From: Rhodococcus sp. B7740
GTDB lineage: Bacteria > Actinomycetota > Actinomycetes > Mycobacteriales > Mycobacteriaceae
NCBI RefSeq assembly: GCF_000954115.1
Contig: NZ_CP010797.1
Coordinates: 3,286,001 to 3,350,000, forward strand
Direction: 5' to 3'
DNA: 64,000 bases
Shown: one piece after another, positions 26,156-33,962 of the stretch
Layout of the letters: each line of letters begins with the position of its first letter
Position numbering within the stretch: position 1 is the first letter of the stretch
Translations under genes and position numbers: made by a program
Notes under the pieces: model-generated
Databases searched by the model: none
What the model saw: the letters and a program-made list of their open reading frames with translations, nothing else
Told to the model about the DNA's origin: nothing

Positions 26156-27419
26156 CGGTCTTCGGACCTGCTGTCTCGGTATCGGCAGCCTCGGTATCCG
26201 GGGTCGTCAACTCTCCCTTGGCAAGCCGCTCAGGCACGTCGCTTCCGGGCGGAGTGTCCGGATTGCTCGGCTCGGCGGAATACAGCGGGTCGGGCACCTC
26301 GAGTTCCTCGTAGACCTCGTCCGGGTCGTCGGCGAGCAGCGACCGCACGGCGGTGTTGAGGACGGCGACGATCGGCACCGCCAGCAGGCCTCCGACAATG
26401 CCCGCGAGCAGAATGCCGACGGTGATGGACAGGACCACCGCCAACGGGTGCAGTCGCACGGCGCGGCCCAGCAGGAGTGGTTGCAGCACATGGCCTTCGA
26501 GCTGCATGACGGCCACCACAATGCCGAGGGTGATCACCGCGGTGATCAGGCCCTTGGTGACCAGTGCGATGAACACCGCGACGAATCCGGTCAGCACCGC
26601 ACCGATGATGGGGATGAATGCTCCGATGAACACCAACGAGGCCAATGGAAGAGCCAGTGGCACACCGAGAATGGCCAGACCGGCACCGATGCCGACGGCA
26701 TCGGCGGCTGCGACGGCAACCGTCGCCCTGACGTATCCCACCAGGGACCCGAAGCCCTGGATGCCGGCGGTGCGGATTCTTCTGCGGGCCGCGGTCGGCG
26801 CCAGTCGGGTGACGAACTGCCAGATCTGATCGCCGCCGTACAGGAAGAAGATGAGGGTGAACAGTGTCAGCAGTGCGCCGGTGAGAATTTCACCGATCAC
26901 CGCTGCGGTCGTCAGGGCTCCGCTCGTGACGGCTTCCTGATTGTCCTGAATGACCTTGACGAGGCTGTCGGTGGCCTGCCTGATCTGATCCTCGCTGATG
27001 TGCAAGGGACCGTTGCTGAGCCATTCTTCGATGCCGTTGATGGACTGGGTGAACTGGTCACCCACCTGCGGCAGGCCTTCGATGAACTGCTCGACGATGA
27101 AGGTCATGATCCCGGCGACGACACCGATGCTGGCGATGATCACGACGATCACCGCGACGGCACGTGGCACTCCGCGTCGGTGCATCCAATCGACGACGGG
27201 AACGAGCATCGCCGACGCCAAGAGCGCCAGGCCCAACGGAATGACGACGGTGCTGAGCTTGGCCACCACCAGGCAGAACGTGATGAATCCGGCAAACAGG
27301 ACAAGCAGTCGCCACGTCCATTCCGCGCCGACCCGCACCAGTGGATGCACCGAATCCGCAGCCGAAGTGGGGCCCGGGGACGCCCCCGTACCTTGCGCCC
27401 GCAACTCGTCGGTGCTCAC
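26142..27419 (-). CDS. AI-2E/PerM-family transporter, Rv0205-like
   Basis: 425 residues with the typical AI-2E exporter layout: two N-terminal helix pairs (LLVLFAGFITFCLVVAKL, then VVIPLGLALLASAMLVPVVDWM), a soluble middle domain, and a C-terminal block of four to five helices. A charged cytoplasmic tail follows. Family members export small molecules or act in Na+/H+ antiport; the cargo is unknown here. The GTG start at 27419 is 16 bases from the divergent cyclase start and appears leaderless. Confidence 0.87.
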   Translation of the reverse strand: MSTDELRAQGTGASPGPTSAADSVHPLVRVGAEWTWRLLVLFAGFITFCLVVAKLSTVVIPLGLALLASAMLVPVVDWMHRRGVPRAVAVIVVIIASIGVVAGIMTFIVEQFIEGLPQVGDQFTQSINGIEEWLSNGPLHISEDQIRQATDSLVKVIQDNQEAVTSGALTTAAVIGEILTGALLTLFTLIFFLYGGDQIWQFVTRLAPTAARRRIRTAGIQGFGSLVGYVRATVAVAAADAVGIGAGLAILGVPLALPLASLVFIGAFIPIIGAVLTGFVAVFIALVTKGLITAVITLGIVVAVMQLEGHVLQPLLLGRAVRLHPLAVVLSITVGILLAGIVGGLLAVPIVAVLNTAVRSLLADDPDEVYEELEVPDPLYSAEPSNPDTPPGSDVPERLAKGELTTPDTEAADTETAGPKTDADG

Positions 27420-27423
27420 CCGC

Positions 27424-27431
27424 TAAATTTA
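27424..27431. promoter_or_regulatory. Symmetric shared -10 for two leaderless divergent genes
   Basis: TAAATTTA is its own reverse complement. On each strand TAAATT is followed by exactly 6 bases and then a GTG start (27436 plus, 27419 minus). The whole intergenic region is 16 bases. One DNA element therefore appears to place transcription start points on both start codons. Confidence 0.55.
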
Positions 27432-27435
27432 ACCC

Positions 27436-28968
27436 GTGCTGGCATCTTTCCGAGCGGTCTCGCTCACCCTGAAGAGTCGCTGGCCGCTCTATATGCTCTC
27501 GATGCTCATCGCCAACGTCTTCGGTGCGGTCCTCGTGTTCGCCTTCGTGCGATACGGCCTGCCCATCCCCGAATCGCAATCGATCGTCGCCGACCGCGTG
27601 CGCAACGTGTACATCTTCGGGGCGTACCTACTGGTGGCCCTGGTCGTCAGCCTGATCTATGCGTACTTCCTCCTGCGGTCGGTGATCAGGTGGCAGCTCC
27701 GCGGCGGCCCACCCACCCGCAAGGAACAGATGACGACGCTGCACGCGCCGTTGCGTCAGGCGATCGTGCACCTCATCCTCTGGATCATCGGCGGCATCAT
27801 CTTCGTGCTGCTGACCATCGCGGAGATGCCGTCGCTGTCCATCGCCGTCATCGTCACCGTCGGTATGGCCGCCACCGTGACGTTCGGATTCACGTACATG
27901 CTCGGCGAACGGATCCTGCGACCGGTCGCAGCACTGGCGTTGAGCGAGGGCCGATTCGACCGCACCATGACGCCCGGCGTCGGCACCCGCATGGCCATGA
28001 CGTGGGGACTGGGCACCTTGATGCCCGTCATCGGCATCATCCTGCTGTGCGCCACGCAGATCACCACCGATCTGGTGTTCTCTCCCAACGCGCTCGCGGT
28101 GGCCATCATCCTGCTCAGCGTGCTGGCGATCGTGCAGGCGTTCGTGCTCTCGATGCTCACCGCGAGCCAGATCTCCGACCCGATCAGCCAGCTGCACCGC
28201 GCCATCGAGCGCGTTCAGCGCGGCGAGACCGACGTCGAGGTCGACGTGTTCGACGGCTCCGAGATCGGACGCCTACAGGTGGGCTTCAACCGAATGATGG
28301 AGGAATCGGCCGAACGACGCGTCCTGCGAGAGCTGTTCGGCCAACACGTCGGTGAGGACGTGGCGCGTCGGGCATTGCAGTTCGGAACCGAACTCGGCGG
28401 TGAGACACGATTCGTCGCAGTGCTGTTCGTCGACATGGTCGGCTCCACGGCCACCGCATCCGAGCGCCCACCGGGCGAGGTCGTGGTGCTGCTCAACGAG
28501 TTCTTCCGAGTGGTCGTCGACGTCGTGGGACGTCATCACGGCTTCGTCAACAAATTCATGGGCGACGCGGCCCTCGCGATCTTCGGTGCCCCACTCGATC
28601 GTCCCGACGCCCCGACCGCCGCGCTCGCCGCCGCGCGCGAACTCAGATTCGCGCTCGACGAGATCACCGGCCTCGACATCGGCATCGGTGTATCCGCGGG
28701 TCTGGCCGTCGCCGGAAACATCGGTGCGTCGGAGCGCTTCGAGTACACGGTCATCGGAGACCCGGTCAACGAGGCCTCGCGACTCACCGAGCTCGCCAAA
28801 CTGCGTCCCGGACGCGTCCTGGCGTCGACCTCGGCCCTGTACTTCGCCGACGACGAGGAACAGGAACAGTGGGAGCTGGGAGACCAGGTGCAACTGCGTG
28901 GTCGACGACGGGCCACCCACCTGGCCTGGCCGGTGGACTATCCCGATTCCTCCTCGCGCGACAGTTAG
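27436..28968 (+). CDS. Membrane-bound class III adenylate cyclase with HAMP domain
   Basis: 510 residues. Six membrane helices occupy residues 1-240, followed by a HAMP domain (ISDPISQLHRAIERVQRGET ... EIGRLQVGFNRMMEE, about 235-290) and a class III cyclase domain. The metal-binding aspartates sit in VLFVDMVGSTA and in FMGDAALAIFG; the C-terminal ERFEYTVIGDPVNEASRL is the usual substrate region. It makes cAMP from ATP in response to an unknown membrane signal. The layout matches mycobacterial Rv3645-type cyclases from memory. GTG start at 27436, leaderless. Its TAG stop forms part of the next gene's -10. Confidence 0.92.
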   Translation: MLASFRAVSLTLKSRWPLYMLSMLIANVFGAVLVFAFVRYGLPIPESQSIVADRVRNVYIFGAYLLVALVVSLIYAYFLLRSVIRWQLRGGPPTRKEQMTTLHAPLRQAIVHLILWIIGGIIFVLLTIAEMPSLSIAVIVTVGMAATVTFGFTYMLGERILRPVAALALSEGRFDRTMTPGVGTRMAMTWGLGTLMPVIGIILLCATQITTDLVFSPNALAVAIILLSVLAIVQAFVLSMLTASQISDPISQLHRAIERVQRGETDVEVDVFDGSEIGRLQVGFNRMMEESAERRVLRELFGQHVGEDVARRALQFGTELGGETRFVAVLFVDMVGSTATASERPPGEVVVLLNEFFRVVVDVVGRHHGFVNKFMGDAALAIFGAPLDRPDAPTAALAAARELRFALDEITGLDIGIGVSAGLAVAGNIGASERFEYTVIGDPVNEASRLTELAKLRPGRVLASTSALYFADDEEQEQWELGDQVQLRGRRRATHLAWPVDYPDSSSRDS

Positions 28969-28971
28969 TCT
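28966..28971 (+). promoter_or_regulatory. Putative -10 overlapping cyclase stop codon
   Basis: TAGTCT begins with the TAG stop of the cyclase gene and lies 6 bases upstream of the GTG at 28978. It has the same geometry as the site at 6596. Confidence 0.4.
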
Positions 28972-28977
28972 GACAGG

Positions 28978-30108
28978 GTGCCCGACCCCAGCTCCACCCG
29001 CGGACCCGCAGTGCGGCGTCCGCGAAACCGACTGCGGTGGGTCAAGTGGATCGCCGGAATCGCCCTGGTGGCGCTCCTGGTCGGCGAGGCGATCTATCTG
29101 TGGCCGCGGCTGCACGAATCCTGGACAGCTGTCCGCGAGATCCACTGGGGTTGGCTGGCGGCCTGCATAGTCGCTCAAGCGGTGTCGCTGAGCGCTTTCG
29201 GCAGGGTGCAGAAGCAGTTGCTCGACGCAGGCGGAGTGAAGGTGCGTCAGCGCAAGTCCGTGGCGGTCATCTACGGCAGTACCGCGATGGCGCTCACCCT
29301 GCCCGCAGGCCAGGTGTTCTCCACGGCGTTCACCTATCGCGAGACACGCCGCTGGGGAGCGAGCCCGGTCGTTGCGTCCTGGCAGTTGGCGATCTCCGGC
29401 GTGATCGCCGCGGCAGGACTGGCCGTGCTCGGCGTTGCGGGCGGACTGGTGGTCGGCAGCTTGTTCAACACGTTCACCGTGGTGCTTCCGATCGCAGGCG
29501 TCATCGCCATCGTCGCCGCCGTTCGCTACATCTCCGATCACCCCGAGTCGATCAAGACCGTCGCGCGCTGGGGACTGCGGAGATACAACGCGTTCCGCAA
29601 CCACGAGCTCGACGCGGGTGCCGAGGGGATCGACAAGATCATCGGCCAGATCCAGTCCGTTCAGCTCGGCAAACGCGACGGCGCACTCACCCTGTCGTGG
29701 TCGGCCGTGCATCGACTGGGCGACGTCGCCTGCCTGGCGTTCGCATGCTTCGCCGTCGGCGCAGATCCGCGACTGTCCGGTTTGCTCATCGCTTTCGCCG
29801 CGGGCAAAGCCGTCGGATCCGTTCCCCTCGCACCCGGCGGCCTCGTCGTCGTCGACGCCACCCTCATCGCGTTCCTCACCAGTGCTGCCTCGATCAGCGC
29901 ATCGCAGGCCGTCGCCTCGGCCCTGGTGTACCGCGGCGTGAGTTTCATCCTCGTCGCCATCGTCGGGTGGATCGTGTTTCTCGTGCTGTTCCGCAAGCAC
30001 CAGCACGCCGATCTCGAGTTCGACATCGCGCTCGAGCAGCAGGAGACCGCCGAGCTGCGACGTACCGAGGACATCCGCGACGCCAAGGGCGATCCGGAGC
30101 CCGCGTAG
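28978..30108 (+). CDS. YbhN/AglD2-type (LPG synthase TM) membrane protein
   Basis: 376 residues with about eight membrane helices. It has the lysylphosphatidylglycerol synthase TM-region pattern, including the conserved LPAGQVFSTAFTYRETRRWG loop (residues about 105-125) and, near the end, GSVPLAPGGLVVVDATLIAFL. Members flip or transfer lipid-linked groups; no aminoacyl-transfer domain is attached here. The C-terminal tail is charged. From memory an Rv0204c-like gene lies in this neighbourhood in mycobacteria. GTG start, probably leaderless. Confidence 0.82.
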   Translation: MPDPSSTRGPAVRRPRNRLRWVKWIAGIALVALLVGEAIYLWPRLHESWTAVREIHWGWLAACIVAQAVSLSAFGRVQKQLLDAGGVKVRQRKSVAVIYGSTAMALTLPAGQVFSTAFTYRETRRWGASPVVASWQLAISGVIAAAGLAVLGVAGGLVVGSLFNTFTVVLPIAGVIAIVAAVRYISDHPESIKTVARWGLRRYNAFRNHELDAGAEGIDKIIGQIQSVQLGKRDGALTLSWSAVHRLGDVACLAFACFAVGADPRLSGLLIAFAAGKAVGSVPLAPGGLVVVDATLIAFLTSAASISASQAVASALVYRGVSFILVAIVGWIVFLVLFRKHQHADLEFDIALEQQETAELRRTEDIRDAKGDPEPA

Positions 30109-30214
30109 TGTCACGAGCTGTGTTGTCCGTCACCTTCTGTTCACTCGGAATATATACGGACCCCGGTCCGCTTATGTACTATCAGCATTGAAACTTCAAC
30201 CCTTAGGAGTCCCC

Positions 30215-30766
30215 ATGACCACCGCGATCGCACTTCCCGAGCTCACCGCAGGCACCTGGGTCATCGACCCGGCGCACTCCACCGTCGGATTCACCGTCCG
30301 CCACCTGGTGGTCAGCAAGGTCCGTGGCCGTTTCCAGAACTTCAGCGGCACCATCACCGTTGCCGAGGACGGCACGCCGTCGGTCGACGCCGAAATCGAC
30401 GTCGCGTCCATCACCACCGACAACGAGCAGCGCGACGGCCACCTCAAGACCGCCGACTTCTTCGAGGTCGAGAAGTTCCCCACCGCGACGTTCAAGTCCA
30501 CCTCGGTCAAGGCCGACGGCGGAGACTTCGTCGTCACGGGCGACTTCACCCTCCACGGCGTCACCAACTCCATCGATCTCAAGCTCGAGTTCAACGGCGT
30601 CAACGCAGGCATGGGCAACGGACCGGTCGCCGGCTTCGAGGCCAGCACCGTCATCAACCGCAAGGACTTCGGCATCAGCATCGACATGCCCCTCGAAGGC
30701 GGTGGCGCTGTCGTCGGCGACAAGATCACGCTGAACCTCGAAATCGAGGCCGGACTGCAGGCGTAA
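30215..30766 (+). CDS. YceI-family lipid-binding protein
   Basis: 183 residues without a signal peptide. The lipocalin-like YceI pattern is clear: WVIDPAHSTVGFTVRHLVVSKVRGRFQNFSG at the N-terminus, IDVASITTDNEQRDGHLKTADFFEVEKFP in the middle and the F-L-H-G-V-T strand. The family binds polyprenoid or other hydrophobic chains. ATG at 30215 with TAGGAG 5 bases upstream; the frame also opens at 30188 but without a site. The upstream 100 bases are AT-rich (GGAATATATACGG and TACTATCAG) and probably contain the promoter. Confidence 0.9.
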   Translation: MTTAIALPELTAGTWVIDPAHSTVGFTVRHLVVSKVRGRFQNFSGTITVAEDGTPSVDAEIDVASITTDNEQRDGHLKTADFFEVEKFPTATFKSTSVKADGGDFVVTGDFTLHGVTNSIDLKLEFNGVNAGMGNGPVAGFEASTVINRKDFGISIDMPLEGGGAVVGDKITLNLEIEAGLQA

Positions 30767-30861
30767 GTCCGCCTCGCTTCGCCCCCCCTCTTCCGGATCA
30801 ATGCGACTTCGTTGCAGTCCACGCGACTGACACCCACATCGATCCGCACCAAGTGGTCCCC

Positions 30862-30898
30862 GAACGGCCCGCACCGCATTCGTCGGTGCGGGCCGTTC
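30862..30898. terminator. Strong GC-rich hairpin
   Basis: A 15-bp perfect stem, GAACGGCCCGCACCG with its reverse complement, has a 7-base loop CATTCGT. It lies about 95 bases after the YceI stop and just before the promoter of the DUF3054 gene. No T-run. A transcription terminator is the simplest reading. Confidence 0.7.
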
Positions 30899-30910
30899 GC
30901 TGTCGGTGTC

Positions 30911-30916
30911 TACAGT
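30911..30916 (+). promoter_or_regulatory. Putative leaderless -10 for the DUF3054 gene
   Basis: TACAGT, 7 bases upstream of the GTG at 30924, decides that start over upstream GTG codons at 30906 and 30918. Confidence 0.4.
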
Positions 30917-30923
30917 GGTGCGC

Positions 30924-31298
30924 GTGAAGTTTCGTTCCCCAGTAGTTGCTGCCGTCATCGACCTGCTCATGGTCGTGCTGTTCGCCGCGATCGGTCGGCG
31001 CAGTCACGCCGAAGCCACCGCACTGTCCGGCCTGTTCCACACCGCCTGGCCGTTCGTCGTCGGTGCCGCCATCGGCTGGATCATCGCGTTCGCCTTGTAC
31101 CGCAACAAGTTCGACGCTTTCCTCATCGTCCCGACGGGCATCGTCGTGTGGGTGATGACGGTCGCGGTGGGCATGGTGTTACGTGCGGTGACCGGGCAGG
31201 GAACAGCCGGATCGTTCATCGTCGTCGCAACGCTGTCCACCGCAGTTCTGCTGCTGGGTTGGCGAGCGCTGGCGAAGTTCGTGCCGAGCGTTCGTTGA
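30924..31298 (+). CDS. DUF3054 small membrane protein
   Basis: 124 residues with four predicted helices: AAVIDLLMVVLFAAIG, TAWPFVVGAAIGWIIAFALY, LIVPTGIVVWVMTVAVGMVL and FIVVATLSTAVLLLGWRAL. The pattern matches DUF3054, a common uncharacterised family in actinobacteria. The GTG at 30924 is supported by the -10 seven bases upstream. It lies directly upstream of the nhaA leader. Role unknown. Confidence 0.82.
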   Translation: MKFRSPVVAAVIDLLMVVLFAAIGRRSHAEATALSGLFHTAWPFVVGAAIGWIIAFALYRNKFDAFLIVPTGIVVWVMTVAVGMVLRAVTGQGTAGSFIVVATLSTAVLLLGWRALAKFVPSVR

Positions 31299-31331
31299 CT
31301 GCAGAGTTCGTCGAGAACGGCCTCGGCGCGA

Positions 31332-31400
31332 TAGGATGATCCACGGTGCGCCGGGAAGTCTGGTCGGCAACAACTCTGTGCTGCGCACCCACTGCCTGAC
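31332..31400 (+). ncRNA. Candidate structured leader RNA of nhaA
   Basis: A -10 TAGGAT (31332-31337) would start transcription near 31344. Immediately after, GGTGCGC (31345-31351) pairs perfectly with GCGCACC (31383-31389), enclosing CGGGAAGTCTGGTCGGCA and a smaller ACA/TGT pairing. The leader from there to the nhaA start is about 100 bases and has no ORF. NhaA-linked leaders of the nhaA-I/nhaA-II classes are reported Li+/Na+-responsive riboswitches. I cannot confirm class membership without a covariance-model search; the call rests on structure and gene context. Confidence 0.45.
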
Positions 31401-31448
31401 ATTCGGTCGGTTCGCAGCTCGACGAAGCTACCGAAAGGCGTTCTCACC

Positions 31449-32765
31449 GTGACAGATTCATCGACTCCACCCACACGATTGCCGCTGTTCTCCCGCGGCT
31501 CCTGGTCCGAGGCCGACCGCGTCGCGCAGATCCTTCGCAAGGAGACCGTCGGCGGAGCACTGCTTCTCGTCGCCACCCTCGTCGCACTGATCTGGGCCAA
31601 CTCACCCTGGTCCGCGGCATACGACTCGCTGATGAGCACCCGGGTCGGCCCCTCGGCGCTCCATCTCGATCTGACGCTCTCGACGTGGGCCGCCGACGGT
31701 CTGCTGGCCATCTTCTTCTTCGTCGTCGGACTCGAGCTCAAGCGAGAATTCGTCGCAGGCGACCTGCGCGATCCGGCACGCGCCGCGTTACCGGTGGCCG
31801 CGGCGGTCGGCGGAATGGCAGTTCCTGCAGTCATTTTCGTCCTGATCAACCTCGGCACCGGAGACGGAGCTCTGCTCGGCTGGGCCATCCCGACGGCAAC
31901 CGACATCGCGTTCGCCGTCGCCGTTCTCGCCGTGATCAGCACCCACCTGCCGACTGCATTGCGAACCTTTCTGCTGACTCTGGCCGTGGTCGACGACCTG
32001 CTGGCCGTCAGCGTCATCGCAATCTTCTACACCGACGACATCAACTTCGTCGCGCTCGGCCTGACGCTGATTCCGCTCGCGCTGTTCGCCGTGGCCGTAC
32101 AGATGCGCGTTCGCTCCTGGTGGATCCTGATCCCACTGGCTGTCGTGACCTGGGTTCTCATGCACGAGTCCGGTGTCCACGCCACCGTCGCGGGTGTCCT
32201 CCTCGGCTTCGCCGTTCCGGTCATGCGCAGCAAGGCCAACGGCGGCCCCGAGGCAGGCCCCGGACTCGCCGAACACTTCGAGCACAAGATCCGGCCCATC
32301 TCCGCGGGCATCGCGGTTCCCCTGTTCGCATTCTGTGCGGCCGGTGTGACCGTCGGCGGATTCTCCGGCCTGCGAAGCGCTCTCACCGATCCGATCGCCA
32401 TCGGCATCATCGCCGGCCTCGTCATCGGCAAGGCCGTCGGCATCTTCGGCACCACCTACCTCGTCTCGCGGTTCACTCGGGCCACACTGGATGCCGGACT
32501 GAAATGGCTCGACGTCCTGGGCGTCTCCATGCTCGCGGGTATCGGATTCACCGTCTCGCTGCTGATCGGCGACCTTGCCTTCGGCGAAGGAACCGAGCGC
32601 GACGACCACGTCAAGGTCGGCGTCCTGACCGGTTCGATCATCGCAGCATCGTTGGCCGCCATCATCCTGCGCAGCCGCAACAAGGCCTACCGGGACTTCC
32701 ACATCGAAGAAACCCGCGACGACGACCACGACGGCATCCCGGACGTGTACCAGAACCGGAAGTAG
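31449..32765 (+). CDS. nhaA: Na+/H+ antiporter NhaA
   Basis: 438 residues, about 12 helices. The ion-binding aspartates are in [15 protein letters not shown] (Asp182-Asp183, equal to E. coli Asp163-Asp164) and [13 protein letters not shown] (Asp152, equal to Asp133). It exchanges cytoplasmic Na+ or Li+ for external protons, giving salt and alkaline tolerance. The C-terminal 35 residues are charged and end [12 protein letters not shown]. The GTG at 31449 follows GAAAGG. A candidate structured leader lies upstream. Confidence 0.96.
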   Translation: MTDSSTPPTRLPLFSRGSWSEADRVAQILRKETVGGALLLVATLVALIWANSPWSAAYDSLMSTRVGPSALHLDLTLSTWAADGLLAIFFFVVGLELKREFVAGDLRDPARAALPVAAAVGGMAVPAVIFVLINLGTGDGALLGWAIPTATDIAFAVAVLAVISTHLPTALRTFLLTLAVVDDLLAVSVIAIFYTDDINFVALGLTLIPLALFAVAVQMRVRSWWILIPLAVVTWVLMHESGVHATVAGVLLGFAVPVMRSKANGGPEAGPGLAEHFEHKIRPISAGIAVPLFAFCAAGVTVGGFSGLRSALTDPIAIGIIAGLVIGKAVGIFGTTYLVSRFTRATLDAGLKWLDVLGVSMLAGIGFTVSLLIGDLAFGEGTERDDHVKVGVLTGSIIAASLAAIILRSRNKAYRDFHIEETRDDDHDGIPDVYQNRK

Positions 32766-32799
32766 CGACCGTTGGAATCCCGACCGCTCCGGTGACACG

Positions 32800-33906
32800 A
32801 TGAGTTCCGTGAGCGGAACCGTGCGAGAGCTGTTGACCCGGCACATCGAGGACGGGCTGATGCCGGGGGCAACAGCGTTACTGGGTGGCCCTGATGCAGA
32901 ACCCGTCGCGGTCGGGTCATCGGCGGTCGGCGGCCCACCGATGGCAGTCGACGCCATCGTCCGGATTCAGTCGATGACCAAGATCGTCACCAGTGTGGCC
33001 GCCCTGCGCCTCGTGGAGGCGGGCCGACTGACGCTGGACGACGATGTCGTGCCCTGGCTTCCCGAACTCGCCGGCCTGCCGGTGCTCACCCGCCCCGACG
33101 CTGCACTCGACGACACCGTCGCTCGAGAGGGACCGATCACGTTGCGGCACTTGCTGACCAACACCAGTGGGTACGGAATTCAGATGGGAGACACCCCGCT
33201 GGCCCGGGCCATGAGGGACAACGGCACCGAAGCAGGCCCCGCGCCGTCTCCGCTCGGCGCGGACGAGTGGTTGGCACGCATGACCGAACTTCCTCTGGCG
33301 TTCCAGCCCGGTACCGGGTGGCGCTACCACCACGGCTTCGCGATCCTCGGCATCCTCGTCTCTCGCATCGTCGGCCGGTCTCTGCAGGACCACCTCCGCG
33401 ACGACCTGTTCACGCCACTCGAGATGCCCGACACCGGGCTGTGGGTACCGACCGACCGATGCCACCGCCTGACGGCGGCCTACCGGTTGGAGAACGGGTC
33501 GTTGATCGAAACCGAACCCATCGCAGGCGGGCCCTACGCGGGACCGCGCCCTGTCGACGTCAGTCACGGCGAGCTGGTGTCGACGGTGACCGATTTTCAC
33601 CGCTTCCTTCGTGCGATCGAGACGTCGGTGTCGACCGAGCACCTGGAGCTGATGACACACGACCAGGTGCCTGCGTCGATCAAGACCGACGAGAGTTTCT
33701 ACCCCGGCTTCTGGCCGGGAACGGGGTGGGGATTCGGCGTCTCGGTCGTCACCGACGGTGACCATCTCGGTCGGTACGGCTGGCCCGGCGGGCAGGGCAC
33801 CGACTTCTTCGTCGACCCGGACGGGACCATCGGCATCCTGCTGACGCAGACCGAATTGTGCGAGTCCTCCTTCGCGCTGCTGTCGGAGTTCCAGGAACTG
33901 CGCTGA
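32800..33906 (+). CDS. Beta-lactamase-family serine hydrolase
   Basis: 368 residues of the class C/S12 (EstB-like) family. The nucleophile motif is SMTK within IQSMTKIVTSVAALRLVEAG (about residue 60). The tyrosine motif is in GWRYHHGFAILG, where YHH replaces the YxN of true beta-lactamases. The third motif is GWPGGQGTDFFVDP. There is no signal peptide, so it is probably a cytoplasmic esterase or amidase rather than a resistance enzyme. A GTG at 32809 is an alternative start. It follows nhaA by 34 bases and could be co-transcribed. Confidence 0.87.
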   Translation: MSSVSGTVRELLTRHIEDGLMPGATALLGGPDAEPVAVGSSAVGGPPMAVDAIVRIQSMTKIVTSVAALRLVEAGRLTLDDDVVPWLPELAGLPVLTRPDAALDDTVAREGPITLRHLLTNTSGYGIQMGDTPLARAMRDNGTEAGPAPSPLGADEWLARMTELPLAFQPGTGWRYHHGFAILGILVSRIVGRSLQDHLRDDLFTPLEMPDTGLWVPTDRCHRLTAAYRLENGSLIETEPIAGGPYAGPRPVDVSHGELVSTVTDFHRFLRAIETSVSTEHLELMTHDQVPASIKTDESFYPGFWPGTGWGFGVSVVTDGDHLGRYGWPGGQGTDFFVDPDGTIGILLTQTELCESSFALLSEFQELR

Positions 33907-33922
33907 GTCGATTCGCAGCGCC

Positions 33923-33962
33923 TACAGTTGTCGCCGTGAGCGAGAACCGGCTTCGGGCGTGA
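33923..33962 (+). promoter_or_regulatory. -10 element plus 8-codon leaderless leader ORF
   Basis: TACAGT (33923-33928) is 7 bases before a GTG at 33936 that opens an 8-codon ORF reading MSENRLRA. Its TGA stop (33960-33962) overlaps the permease GTG start (33959) as GTGA. The transcript would begin on the leader GTG and reach the permease by translational coupling. Confidence 0.45.

Noticed and set aside
28273-30114. 613-codon minus-strand frame
   Set aside because: Shadow of the cyclase and YbhN-type genes; its composition (G, D, H, R, E rich, with no hydrophobic core) is unlike a real protein.
32800-33906. Antibiotic-resistance beta-lactamase
   Set aside because: It lacks a signal peptide and has YHH instead of YxN; it fits the EstB-like esterase branch better.
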